NCBI GenBank assembly: GCA_950075905.1 | Contig: CATMVR010000041.1 | Span: 1-14,660 of the forward strand | Length of the DNA stretch: 14,660 nucleotides | Direction of reading: 5' to 3' | From: an uncultured Persicitalea sp. | GTDB taxonomy: Bacteria; Bacteroidota; Bacteroidia; Cytophagales; Spirosomataceae | Part shown: positions 1 through 8,473 of the stretch, in pieces | Layout: each line of letters starts with the position of its first letter | Position numbering within the stretch: position 1 is the first letter of the stretch | The notes under the pieces: generated by a model | Databases searched by the model: none | The model's input: only the letters and a program-made list of their open reading frames with translations | What the model was told of the DNA's origin: nothing | Translations under genes and position numbers: made by a program

Positions 1-52
1 GGAAAATCCTTGCCGAGACGAGACGGGCTTTTTCGTTGCCCAAGCACTAAGC

Positions 53-1483
53 TTACTGTCTGATAATACGGAAAGAAACGGGGACACAGAGCGTTTTGCA
101 GGGGGCTGTCGCCGGCTGCACGGTAATTTGGGCCGTGCCCGTGGCCGTACCACTGCCGCAGGCCCCCGTCACCGACAGCACCGAGTAGGTAGTGGTGGTG
201 GTGGGTGAAACCGTAATCAACAGCGGACTTGACGACGTGGTCTGCGTGGTGTTGTCCGAGAGAGTCACCTGCCAGGGGGGCTTACCCGTCAGCGTCACTG
301 TCAGGTTGGCCGTACCGCCTTCGGGGATGGTAGCCCCGCCCGCCAGCACTGCCGTAGGGCCCGTGCTGATCGCAAATGTCTCGGAGGGCACTCCTGTTAC
401 CACTGGATTGGACGATACCACCCGTACCCGGTAGCCCATGCCGGCAGGCGTATTCTGCGGAATGGTGGCCGTGAGGGGGCTGGTACTACCCAACGTTGGA
501 ATATCTGTAAAGTTGGACCCCGAGGCATCTGAAAGCTGCACGCGGAACGAGTTGCCCGTACCAAAGGTACCTGAGGTTGTAAACGGCACCTGAATAGCCG
601 CGCCAGCGCACACCACCGCCACACTAAGCGCCTGCGTAGTGATGACCGGCGCCTGCACCGTAACCGTGGCGCTGCCCTGGGCGGTACCTTTGCCGCAGGC
701 GTTAAAGACCGAGTCTATAGAATAGGTAGTAGTGCTTGCCGGAGATACATTTACCAGCAGCGGAGATTGGGTAAGGTTGGAATAGGTAGTGCCGGCAATG
801 GCAACACTCAGCGGAGAAGTTTCCGAAAAATTTACTTTCAGTACGGCCTGCTGTCCGGAGGCAATGGTGGTATCGCCGGAGAGCGTAGCAAGCGGGAGGC
901 CGGAAGCAAAGGCGCAGGCCGTAGCGTTGGAGTAGCTATCGGCCATGACTAGTTCTTCCTGAGCCGTACCTCCGTTTATAAGTACTTCAAATACATCCGT
1001 GCTCGGGAAGTCCTGGGCGGTGTTCCAGGTGAGGTTGTAGCAGCCATCTGACTGAGCCGGAATGTCGAACGATATGTGGGCAATGGATTTCCAATCGGTC
1101 GTCACATTTGGCACATCTGTGAAGGGAGATGTACCCTGGTACACTACATTAAGCGTCAGCGTACCCGCCTGCAGCCCCAGGCTCAACTGACTATACCTCC
1201 CACCCGAGAAATTGTCCCGGGATACCAGTACCGGATTTGTGAGAGCCGCATTGGAAGATTGGAATACCAGACTAGCCGAACCCATCACGAACTGATCGCC
1301 GGTGCTTATGGCCCGGATCTGTGCGCTGAACACGGCTTTCCGGGTAGCACAGTCGACGGAATCTTGTACAATACGTAACTGAAACTTACCAGTTTGGGCA
1401 TACCCTTCCGTGGCCAGCAAAACCAGGAAAAGTACAAAAATACGCAAAATAGTCAGTCCCTTTGTTTGTTGGTAAGTGCTCAT
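53..1483 (-). CDS. Secreted Ig-like repeat protein, possible N-terminal cohesin-like domain
   Basis: Protein of 476 residues with no recognised enzymatic motif. A signal peptide occupies about residues 1-30 (hydrophobic run 11-24, cleavage after an Ala near 29). Residues 32-190 look like one beta-sandwich; a stretch with a GSASLxF strand (68-74), a following NxAL turn and a later HISFDI strand recalls cohesin or carbohydrate-binding folds, but this is inference. Residues 198-278 and 376-456 are two copies of one Ig-like module, each with a TTTTY strand and a (N/G)ACGxGTAxG motif. Residues 283-372 are a second module type (VCAG, TxGTFGxGNxFRVQLSDASG, YRVRVVSSNP). The tail is Cys-containing and basic, ending RIIRQ. 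No classical type IX sorting domain is visible. It lies 27 bp downstream of the M43 protease gene and is presumably co-transcribed. Likely a surface or extracellular adhesin/scaffold; function unknown. Confidence 0.85.
   Translation of the reverse strand: MSTYQQTKGLTILRIFVLFLVLLATEGYAQTGKFQLRIVQDSVDCATRKAVFSAQIRAISTGDQFVMGSASLVFQSSNAALTNPVLVSRDNFSGGRYSQLSLGLQAGTLTLNVVYQGTSPFTDVPNVTTDWKSIAHISFDIPAQSDGCYNLTWNTAQDFPSTDVFEVLINGGTAQEELVMADSYSNATACAFASGLPLATLSGDTTIASGQQAVLKVNFSETSPLSVAIAGTTYSNLTQSPLLVNVSPASTTTYSIDSVFNACGKGTAQGSATVTVQAPVITTQALSVAVVCAGAAIQVPFTTSGTFGTGNSFRVQLSDASGSNFTDIPTLGSTSPLTATIPQNTPAGMGYRVRVVSSNPVVTGVPSETFAISTGPTAVLAGGATIPEGGTANLTVTLTGKPPWQVTLSDNTTQTTSSSPLLITVSPTTTTTYSVLSVTGACGSGTATGTAQITVQPATAPCKTLCVPVSFRIIRQ
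116..892 (-). repeat. A-B-A module array in the Ig-like protein, shared with the upstream protease
   Basis: This stretch codes for three tandem modules: type A (650-892), type B (368-637) and type A again (116-358). The same B-A pair is encoded in the neighbouring protease gene at 2489-2764 and 2225-2485. Shared marks are the Cys pair motif (ACGxG), the TTTTY strand and the GTFGxGNxFRVQL segment. The copies are diverged at DNA level, so they are old paralogous domains and not a recent duplication. Confidence 0.75.
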
Positions 1484-1510
1484 AATCCGGTTCGTTTAGG
1501 ATTCGATATG

Positions 1511-4459
1511 TCACTGCCTTCCAATAACGCTGAACTTACTGTTATTGTTATTCCAAAGGACTTTATCCGACGCTGAGATCTGAGCATCCATGTTGAAGTC
1601 AGCCTCGGAGTACAGATCAAACCTGCCATTGGCCGTCGACCAAAGCATATAATCATTTACATTGACGACAAAATCCTGGTTGGGAACATTTTTGTTACCG
1701 TCGGCAGAGTTTAGAACAAACACCGTGCCAATCTGCTTCTGTCCTATGGAAGTAGGGCTTGTGTTGGTATAAGAATTCTGGTTGGTAAAGTCGTAGCTAA
1801 GCGTATTATTTTGCACCGTCACCGGCTCGTGCGAAAGTACTCCCAGGTGGTTACGGTGCTCGACAACTACATAATACCACTGATTTGCGGGCAGAACGGG
1901 AGGATTCAGGATAGTTACCCAACCGTCGTTGCCCAGCAGGGCGGCGGTTTTGAACACGGTGCTGTTTACGGATGGTGAGCCCGCCCGTAAAGAAATAAGT
2001 ATCCAGTCTACTACATTGGCCTGATAGTTGCTAGCCGATTCGCTCCCGCCGTAATTCCAGGGGCTGCGGTTGTAGGGTTGCCCCGGCGGTGTAGGAATGG
2101 CCGAAGCGCCTACGGGCGTCTGACCAGGCAGCAACCCCCGCTGATTCAAACTGGTGATCATCGCCCCGGTGGCCACCCGGTAGGGGCCTTCAAGAAACAC
2201 CCGAATCTGTAAATTGACCGTAGCCGGCGCAGTAACCACCACGGTGGCCTCGCCCGTGCCGGCGCCAGCTCCGCAGGCAGCATCCTGCACGCCGGTGAGG
2301 GTATAAGTAGTGGTAGTGGCCGGAGCCACCTTTACCGTGTACAGGCCTGTATTGCCCGCCTGCAGCGTAAGCCCACTGGAAAGCGTAAACTGCCAGGCAG
2401 AATCCCCCGCTTTGCGTGTAATCGTCAGGGTAGCCGAGTCGCCGGGGGTGATACTCCCCCCGCCGCTCAGTACGGCTTCTACCCGGGGTAGAGTGGTGAC
2501 CGTCTGAGACGCCTCGGGGCCAAAAAGCTGGGGGCTGCTGGCCACAACGCGCACCTTATAGCCTACATTCGGGCGCAACGTGTCGGGTAGCACTATCGTC
2601 AAAGGGCTGGCGCTACCACTCACAGGCACATCAAAGTAGGCATCGCTTGCCCCCCCCGCCAGCTGCACTCTGAACACATTGCCTTGCCCAAACGTACCGG
2701 TGGTGGTATAAGAAACCTGCACACCTTCACCCCGGCACACCGAAGTGCGGCTGAGCGATGTTGTCAGAATAGCGGGCGGCGTGTTGCTTATAATCCGAAG
2801 GGTGTAATCTTCTGCCTCTCCGAAGTTTAGCTGCCCGCAAGGGTTGGCTACCGGTCCGTTGGTGTAGTACTGCGACCTGATCCGCATGCGCGTCTGGCCT
2901 GGCACCGCCTGAGCAGGCAGGCTAAAAGTGCCCTGCAATGTAGGTGCCATGTACTGATTGCCAGTGCTTTGAAACATCAAATCCGACGCATCGAAAACAC
3001 CGTTCTGATCCAGATCAATCCAGATAGAAAAATGCTGCGGGTGGTAGCTGCCGCTGCCGCCCGTCACGGCTCTTGCTATAAAGGAATAGCTCTGCCCAGC
3101 CGTTACATCGGCCACCGTGCTGGTAAAATCGCTGTAACTGTTGGTGCCGGCCCCAGTGTTGATTTTGGAAATAAGATTCTGCCCGTTTTTGCTCAGGAAA
3201 AAGTCCGCGATGATCATCGGCGAATTAGGTGAGTAATAAGTCGGCTTGCAGTAAAAAAGATTTACCTGCGCGGTATCACTGACACTGTATTCGATACTGT
3301 TGGAAGCCCGCACGCGGTAGTAGTAAAGAGTATTGGTTACGACTGTTGCATCCAGAAAAGACGTAACGTTGGCGTCCAGCCCCTTGATGGGCACGTAGGG
3401 GCCGTCCTTATCGGTTGCCCTTTCTACGATATAGCCGCTTTCTTCGGCCCCGGCATCGGCAAAAGATACCAGCACTCCCTGCGCGCTCTGATTGGCCACC
3501 ACCTGCGTGGGTACCGGCGAGATACCGGGATAAGTAAGCGTATATTCGTTGGAGGAGCTCGTACGAAGCAAAAGCCCACCGCTCATGCGCTCGTACTGCC
3601 CAGGGGTAAACTCATTACCACAGGAGTAATAGTAGGACATCATGTTGGTGAGCGAAGGCTTGAACAGCTCTCCGTTCGCATCCGTAGCCGTACCCACATA
3701 GGAGCAGCCCGACGTGTTAGAATTGGGCAATCCCTGCGGGTCGGCTGGGGTATCGCAGAGCAGATCGCCCGCCGCAGTACAGTTGGTCCCGGCTTCCCGC
3801 GTTACCAGTTCACGAAACGAAATATCCTGATTGGCGTTGTTGTGAAAGGTGTGCATTACATTAAAATAGTGCCCCAACTCGTGCGCCAATGTACGGGTAT
3901 CTGTCAGCCGGTCTGCACGGACAAACACCCGGTTGCTAATGGCCAGTACCGATGGGTAGTACGCATAGCCCGTCACCGAAGACGACTGAAAATTCAGGGA
4001 CCCCACCAGGTAGATATTGACCGCGTTGGCCAGGTCGTTTGACTGGGTAAGGGCCGTTTCTTCGGAGAACTCGTAGGTATAGTATTCATCACTGTTGATG
4101 AGATTGGGTGTACTACCCGCCAGGTAGAATTGGATGCCGCTGTGCCGGTAGTACTCATTCAGTTTGGCCAGGGCGTCGTTGATCTGCGCTGTGGCGGCCC
4201 CACCGGTGCCATCACTCCTGCGCACTACGTGAAACCGCAGCGGTACAAAAGCATACCCTTCCGCCTGCTGACGAGCCCGGACCATGTTTTTTTTCAGCAG
4301 CCTCAATTTTTCTTCCCGATTGGTAATTTCGGTTTTGGATGGCTCGATGCTACCGCACACAAGGCTTTGACCTCGACTTTTATAAATAGAAATGCAAAAT
4401 ACAGATACAAAAATCAGAGTCCTTATACAGGATAAGCGCAAAACTTTTAGGCTTTTCAT
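1511..4459 (-). CDS. Secreted M43-family (pappalysin-like) zinc metalloprotease with FN3, GEVED, Ig-like and dockerin-like modules
   Basis: Secreted endopeptidase of 982 residues. An N-terminal signal peptide (about 1-31) is followed by an M43 catalytic domain (about 72-300). It carries the zinc site HELGHYFNVMH, with H193, H197, H203 as ligands and E194 as catalytic base. A CDTPADP motif (235-241) and a Met-turn NMMSY (Met near 274) are typical of pappalysins, and cysteines 227, 235, 252 and 280 could form disulfides. Next come an FN3-like domain (about 316-400), a GEVED domain (about 478-556, ending FGEAEDYTLRI), a B module (566-657), an A module (659-745) and a conserved Bacteroidota C-terminal module (about 748-910). 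The C-terminus (914-982) is dockerin-like, with a calcium loop D954-x-N956-x-D958 and D965. Substrate is unknown. It is the first gene of the minus-strand operon. No classical SxYPNP-type T9SS domain is seen. Confidence 0.93.
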   Translation of the reverse strand: MKSLKVLRLSCIRTLIFVSVFCISIYKSRGQSLVCGSIEPSKTEITNREEKLRLLKKNMVRARQQAEGYAFVPLRFHVVRRSDGTGGAATAQINDALAKLNEYYRHSGIQFYLAGSTPNLINSDEYYTYEFSEETALTQSNDLANAVNIYLVGSLNFQSSSVTGYAYYPSVLAISNRVFVRADRLTDTRTLAHELGHYFNVMHTFHNNANQDISFRELVTREAGTNCTAAGDLLCDTPADPQGLPNSNTSGCSYVGTATDANGELFKPSLTNMMSYYYSCGNEFTPGQYERMSGGLLLRTSSSNEYTLTYPGISPVPTQVVANQSAQGVLVSFADAGAEESGYIVERATDKDGPYVPIKGLDANVTSFLDATVVTNTLYYYRVRASNSIEYSVSDTAQVNLFYCKPTYYSPNSPMIIADFFLSKNGQNLISKINTGAGTNSYSDFTSTVADVTAGQSYSFIARAVTGGSGSYHPQHFSIWIDLDQNGVFDASDLMFQSTGNQYMAPTLQGTFSLPAQAVPGQTRMRIRSQYYTNGPVANPCGQLNFGEAEDYTLRIISNTPPAILTTSLSRTSVCRGEGVQVSYTTTGTFGQGNVFRVQLAGGASDAYFDVPVSGSASPLTIVLPDTLRPNVGYKVRVVASSPQLFGPEASQTVTTLPRVEAVLSGGGSITPGDSATLTITRKAGDSAWQFTLSSGLTLQAGNTGLYTVKVAPATTTTYTLTGVQDAACGAGAGTGEATVVVTAPATVNLQIRVFLEGPYRVATGAMITSLNQRGLLPGQTPVGASAIPTPPGQPYNRSPWNYGGSESASNYQANVVDWILISLRAGSPSVNSTVFKTAALLGNDGWVTILNPPVLPANQWYYVVVEHRNHLGVLSHEPVTVQNNTLSYDFTNQNSYTNTSPTSIGQKQIGTVFVLNSADGNKNVPNQDFVVNVNDYMLWSTANGRFDLYSEADFNMDAQISASDKVLWNNNNSKFSVIGRQ

Positions 4460-4893
4460 ACCTGCTTTTGGCGTTGAAGTAGAACAGAGTTAAAACTTTA
4501 ATCAAAGAACATGCCAGTTTGCTCTACAACATGATTTTTCTTCAAGTAACCATATAATCCAACCTCTTATTCCTTTAACACGAACAAATATACGCTTACT
4601 AGCTCTAATTGTCAATTTTGTTTAGATTGAAAACGTCGATAGAATTAACCATATTTTTCTCCTGGCAAGTCGCCTTTGGCAAAACAATTTAAATTCAATT
4701 TTCAGTTACTTTTTCAAAAGAATATATTCTTCTTATTGTCCAAAAAAATAAAAACCATCAGGTACTCAAAATCTGGTATAACCAAACAAACCTGGGCGCT
4801 ATACACGCACGCCTTTTTCAATAAAGGGGATTTCCTGTCAGAAATGTAGTATATTAGTACCTGAGCCGTTATGAGGTTTCCGGAGAGCTGCCT
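4460..4893. other. AT-rich divergent intergenic region
   Basis: This 434-bp gap separates the start of the M43 protease gene (minus) from the start of the 7TM-DISM kinase gene (plus). It is much richer in A and T than the flanking genes and holds no credible ORF or RNA gene. One good minus-strand promoter candidate lies at 4585-4615. For the plus-strand gene only a partial box (TATATTAG at 4850-4857) is visible, without a matching upstream TTG. Confidence 0.7.
4585..4615 (-). promoter_or_regulatory. Candidate Bacteroidota promoter for the secreted-protease operon
   Basis: On the minus strand a TTG (complement of 4613-4615) is followed after 20 bp by TATATTTG (complement of 4585-4592), an exact match to the TAnnTTTG -7 element of Bacteroidota; spacing fits the reported TTG-N17-23 range. 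It would give a leader of about 120 nt before the protease start codon. Supported by pattern only. Confidence 0.5.
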
Positions 4894-6951
4894 ATGTCGA
4901 AATTTGTATTCACTTTACTCCTGCTGCTTTTTTTTGCCAATGCCACCTGTGGCCAGTCAGTCCCTACCATCCGGATTTCGGCGCTTCGCTCCGATACGGC
5001 CCTCAACCGGGCCGCCCTCTGGAAAACTACGGCAAAAGCTCCCCTGCCAGCCGACACCCTTTATAGCACTGACTTTCGCCGCCTTTCGGATAAGGTCGCG
5101 TTCAGCCGTGACAGCATCTACTGGGCCCGGTTCAATGTCATCAATGACGCACCAGTTGCCCGCCGGGTGGTACTTTTTACCCCTGGCGCTAACGATAGGG
5201 TCCACGTTTATTTTTCTGCCGACAGCAGCTTTCGGGCCACCCGCCACCGCACCCTTGGCCGGCATAGCTCTTACTGGGAAGCAGACTACCGTTTCACCAA
5301 CCTGATGCTCCCCGTCGATTTTAACGCGGGACAAACACGCTCTTTTCTCGTAAAAATCGACAACCGGTACATGCCTGTGCCCTCGCCGGCGCTCCTGCTC
5401 CTCACTGAGCAGGAAGTCCGCAATGACTTCTGGAACTCCTACTCCAGCCACATGGAGGGTACTTTTCTGAGTGTTTTCATTGCCGGGGCGGTGCTGGCCA
5501 TATTCCTCTTTGTGGTCTTTCTGTACATCACTACCCGCGATAGCCTCTATCTTTACTATGGGTTGTACCTTGGGGGGGTATTTGTGTACTTTGCTACCAA
5601 AACGGATACCCTCTTTTTTCTGGGCTACTTCACCTATGGGTATCCTGAGTACCTCAGCATCCTCAATGAGCCGGTGCAGCTGGTATACACGGCGTTGTAC
5701 ATCCGGTTTAGCATGGGCCTTCTCCGAATCAGGGAGTACGATCCTGCCCTATACCGCTTTCTGGATATTTTCTGGAAAGGTCTGCTCGTTTACAGTCTCG
5801 CCGCGCTGGTAGTAGCGGCGCTGGTGTGGCGGCGGGAGTTTGATCAAAACCTGCTGGCCGTAGACCGCGTGCTGCTGCTGCTTTTCAACGTGGCCATGCT
5901 GGGAAGAATCCTGCAAAAAAACCGCTCGCCCCTGCTTGTCTACTTTCTGATTGGGAATATCTTCTTCATCACGGGGGTAGTTGTCTCCACCGTTACCAGC
6001 CTGGGCCTGGTATCGCAAAGCTACTACACTATGCTTATGCCCATCAACTACTTCCAGATCGGCGTATTTGGCGAAATCATGTGCTTCTCTTTTGCCCTGG
6101 GCTACAACGTGCGCCTGCTGCAAATGGAACGGATCAAAAACCAAAAGGCCTACATCAATCAGCTGCGCCTCAATCAGGAACTCACCCAGCAGGCCAACCG
6201 GCAGCTGCGGGAAAAACTGGATGAACGCACCCGGGAGGTACTGGCCATGTCGAAAACTCTGCGGGAACAGCAGGAAGCGTACCTCCGCTCGGAATTTGAA
6301 TTTCAGCTGGGAGAAATGGAAATGCAGGCACTGCGGGCGCAGATGAACCCGCACTTTATCTTCAACAGCCTAAATACGATCAGGTACTTTGTGCTCAATG
6401 ATGAGAACGAAAAGGCCAGCGATTACCTCGGGAAATTTGCCCGCCTGCTGCGCATGGTGCTACAAAACTCCCGGGAGAATACGATTAGCCTAAGTGAAGA
6501 ACTTGATGCGCTACGCCTCTACATGGAGATTGAAGCCCGGCGCTTTGGCGATAGCTTTCAGTACCAGATTCTGGTACCTGCGGAGATAGACACCGACGCC
6601 ATTACGGTGCCGCCGCTGCTTTTGCAGCCGTTTGTCGAAAACGCCGTGTGGCACGGCCTGCTGCACAGCAACAAGCCCGACCGGCAGCTGACTGTACAGA
6701 TCAGCGAAGAGGAAGCGGAGTACCTTTTTACAATTACCGACAACGGAATCGGCCGGCAGAAGTCCCGCGAAATGCATAGCCGCCCGGCGAGCCTGAAAAA
6801 ATCATTCGGGATGCAGATCACCAACAAGCGGGTAGAGCTTTTCAACAAAAACTTCGGGGCGCAAATCAGGATTTTGGTGCGGGACCTGATTCTTGCAAAT
6901 GGAGAAGCGGGAGGCACCACGGTCGAAATCAGGTACCAACTGCCGGACTGA
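4894..6951 (+). CDS. 7TM-DISM sensor histidine kinase, LytS-type kinase domain
   Basis: Membrane sensor kinase of 685 residues. A signal peptide (about 1-20) leads to an extracytoplasmic 7TMR-DISM ligand-binding-like domain (about 25-180). A membrane block of about seven hydrophobic segments follows (about 189-405), then a charged coiled coil (about 405-475). The His_kinase/HATPase part covers about 475-685. The phosphoacceptor is H487 in QMNPHFIFNSLN; the N-box is PFVENAVWHG (579-588) and the glycine box is TDNGIGR (615-621), so all catalytic motifs look intact. The ATG at 4894 is preceded by GGAGAG at 4882-4887, a clear Shine-Dalgarno-like site. Kinases of this type usually pair with LytTR regulators; the nearest one is at 8474-9232, beyond the convergent ompA-like gene. 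The signal sensed is unknown; DISM domains are often thought to bind carbohydrates or other small ligands. Confidence 0.92.
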   Translation: MSKFVFTLLLLLFFANATCGQSVPTIRISALRSDTALNRAALWKTTAKAPLPADTLYSTDFRRLSDKVAFSRDSIYWARFNVINDAPVARRVVLFTPGANDRVHVYFSADSSFRATRHRTLGRHSSYWEADYRFTNLMLPVDFNAGQTRSFLVKIDNRYMPVPSPALLLLTEQEVRNDFWNSYSSHMEGTFLSVFIAGAVLAIFLFVVFLYITTRDSLYLYYGLYLGGVFVYFATKTDTLFFLGYFTYGYPEYLSILNEPVQLVYTALYIRFSMGLLRIREYDPALYRFLDIFWKGLLVYSLAALVVAALVWRREFDQNLLAVDRVLLLLFNVAMLGRILQKNRSPLLVYFLIGNIFFITGVVVSTVTSLGLVSQSYYTMLMPINYFQIGVFGEIMCFSFALGYNVRLLQMERIKNQKAYINQLRLNQELTQQANRQLREKLDERTREVLAMSKTLREQQEAYLRSEFEFQLGEMEMQALRAQMNPHFIFNSLNTIRYFVLNDENEKASDYLGKFARLLRMVLQNSRENTISLSEELDALRLYMEIEARRFGDSFQYQILVPAEIDTDAITVPPLLLQPFVENAVWHGLLHSNKPDRQLTVQISEEEAEYLFTITDNGIGRQKSREMHSRPASLKKSFGMQITNKRVELFNKNFGAQIRILVRDLILANGEAGGTTVEIRYQLPD

Positions 6952-6986
6952 TCTGGCTAGCTAAGCATTGTTGGCCAGATCAGTCC
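6945..6986 (+). terminator. Hairpin terminator between convergent genes, overlapping the kinase stop codon
   Basis: A perfect 13-bp inverted repeat (6945-6957 pairing with 6974-6986, arms GGACTGATCTGGC and GCCAGATCAGTCC) encloses a 16-nt loop. The left arm contains the TGA stop (6949-6951) of the kinase gene. Downstream on the plus strand the sequence is pyrimidine-rich with a TTTTT run near 7001, not an ideal U-tract. The hairpin sits 8 bp from the end of the opposing ompA-like gene and may serve both directions. Confidence 0.7.
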
Positions 6987-6994
6987 GTCCCTTC

Positions 6995-8368
6995 TTACAT
7001 TTTTACAAACTCTACCCGGCGGTTGTTGGCTTTGCCCTCCGGGGTAGTGTTGGGGGCGGCAGGTACATTTTCTCCCATACCGTCAGTTTCCAGGCGGCTC
7101 TTATCGATGCCAAATTCGGCTACCAAAGCTCCCTTTATGGCTTCGGCCCGCTTTTTGGACAGCGCCAGGTTGGCCGCCTCGTCCCCGTCGGAGTCGGTAT
7201 GTCCAATTACCTTCACCCGCACCGCCGGGTTTTCGCCGAGCGTTGCAGCAATGTCTTTCAGCACGGCATATGACTCAGGGCGGATCGTGGCCGAGTTGAC
7301 ATCAAAGGTGATACCAGTAGTAACAAACTTGCCTTCCGTGATGAGCTTGGAGCGAGTATCGGGAGCGCCCACCGCCAGCCGGATATTCGACAGGAACATC
7401 TGCTCCTCTTCGTTGGAAATCTCTGAATGAAATCGCAAGGCATTCAATTTGATATCTGTCGGAAAAATTCGGGGTAGATCAAACACCTTCTGCTCGTCCA
7501 CGTAAACCCGCAGCCGGGCTTTTTGCCGCCACATGGCGATGTGAAAGATTTTACCATTGAAATCGGGGTTGATGGTAGGTGCCATGTCACGCTCGCCACG
7601 CAGTTCGGTATATCCACCCGAATCATTGGTCTGTATTAGGGACACGCTACCATCCTTCATTCCGCCGTTAAACTCAAAAACCGCCCCCCGGCCCGCAGCC
7701 TGATTCTGTATCCGGGCGTCACTTTTTTCGGTTTCGTGAAGTGTCGCAAACAGCCGTCGCTGGTAAGCATACTTATTCTCCCAGTTGTTGTAAATCAGGT
7801 CAAATTCCAGCGTAAAGTTTTCGGGCAGGTCTTTGACGAAATCAGGAATATAGGAGATGTTCTGGGCCTGCTGAATCATAAGCCACTTGCCCGGAATCCC
7901 CTCGATGGTTACTACCTCGGCAGTACCGTTAGTATTCCATTTGGCCGGAAAATCGCCTACTGCATCCTGGCTGAAATCTTCCGAGGCTACTACCTTTTCT
8001 CCCGGCATGAAGTCAAACTTGCTGTAAGATTTCAGTTCGGCTTTACTGCCCGCTGGACTTCCGCTCCCCCCGCCGCCGTCAGAAACCCGGCCTGCACCAT
8101 CGCCTCCCTGGCTTGACTCCGTACCCTTGCTCTTGTCCTTCTTTTCTTCCTTTTCGTTTTTGTCCTTTTTCTTGAAGATGCTGCCAATCCCCTCTTCCAG
8201 CTTATCGAAGCCCCGGTCTACCGCCTGATCAATCTTCCGATTGGCCCGATTTTCTGCCTGCCGCTCAATCACCCGCTCGGGGCGGTTGATGCGTATCTGG
8301 GCCTCGGCGACTATACTGCCCGCCAGGCCAATTGCCAGTAATAAAGTACTTGTTTTTACTAGTTTCAT
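6995..8368 (-). CDS. OmpA-family protein with LamG-like central domain
   Basis: Envelope protein of 457 residues. A signal peptide (about 1-23, cleavage after AEA) is followed by a charged, probably helical stretch (25-65). A Lys/Glu-rich run (66-82) and a Gly/Ser-rich linker (88-108) come next. Residues about 118-335 look like a laminin-G/concanavalin-type beta-sandwich. The C-terminal OmpA peptidoglycan-binding domain spans about 349-457; D392 (in GHTD) and R407 (in LSKKRAEA) match the known diaminopimelate-contacting Asp/Arg pair spaced 15 residues apart, and NNRRVEF closes the domain. There is no OmpA-type beta-barrel, so it probably anchors to peptidoglycan from the periplasm or outer membrane. 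It follows the LytTR regulator gene by 105 bp on the same strand and converges with the sensor kinase gene. A near-consensus -7 box (TGTATTTG, complement of 8391-8398) lies just upstream but has no well-spaced TTG. Confidence 0.9.
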   Translation of the reverse strand: MKLVKTSTLLLAIGLAGSIVAEAQIRINRPERVIERQAENRANRKIDQAVDRGFDKLEEGIGSIFKKKDKNEKEEKKDKSKGTESSQGGDGAGRVSDGGGGSGSPAGSKAELKSYSKFDFMPGEKVVASEDFSQDAVGDFPAKWNTNGTAEVVTIEGIPGKWLMIQQAQNISYIPDFVKDLPENFTLEFDLIYNNWENKYAYQRRLFATLHETEKSDARIQNQAAGRGAVFEFNGGMKDGSVSLIQTNDSGGYTELRGERDMAPTINPDFNGKIFHIAMWRQKARLRVYVDEQKVFDLPRIFPTDIKLNALRFHSEISNEEEQMFLSNIRLAVGAPDTRSKLITEGKFVTTGITFDVNSATIRPESYAVLKDIAATLGENPAVRVKVIGHTDSDGDEAANLALSKKRAEAIKGALVAEFGIDKSRLETDGMGENVPAAPNTTPEGKANNRRVEFVKM

Positions 8369-8473
8369 ACCTTCTCTGTTTGCTGTTCAACAAATACATT
8401 TTAATCAATATACACTTGAAAGTCAATCGACTGTATCTTTTTTTAGTAAGCGGTTTACCCTGTAATCAGTCAT

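Noticed and set aside
1..52. GCCGAGACGAGACGGGCTTTTT at the left edge as a terminator
   Set aside because: Only a 4-bp stem with a bulge can be formed (GCCG with CGGGC); a plus-strand gene ending left of the window may own it, but this cannot be shown.
4850..4857. TATATTAG as the promoter of the 7TM-DISM kinase gene
   Set aside because: Two bases differ from the TAnnTTTG consensus and no TTG lies at the proper spacing.
4957..5451. Minus-strand ORF of 164 codons inside the kinase gene
   Set aside because: It lies fully within a well-supported kinase domain gene in another frame and has no recognisable motif.
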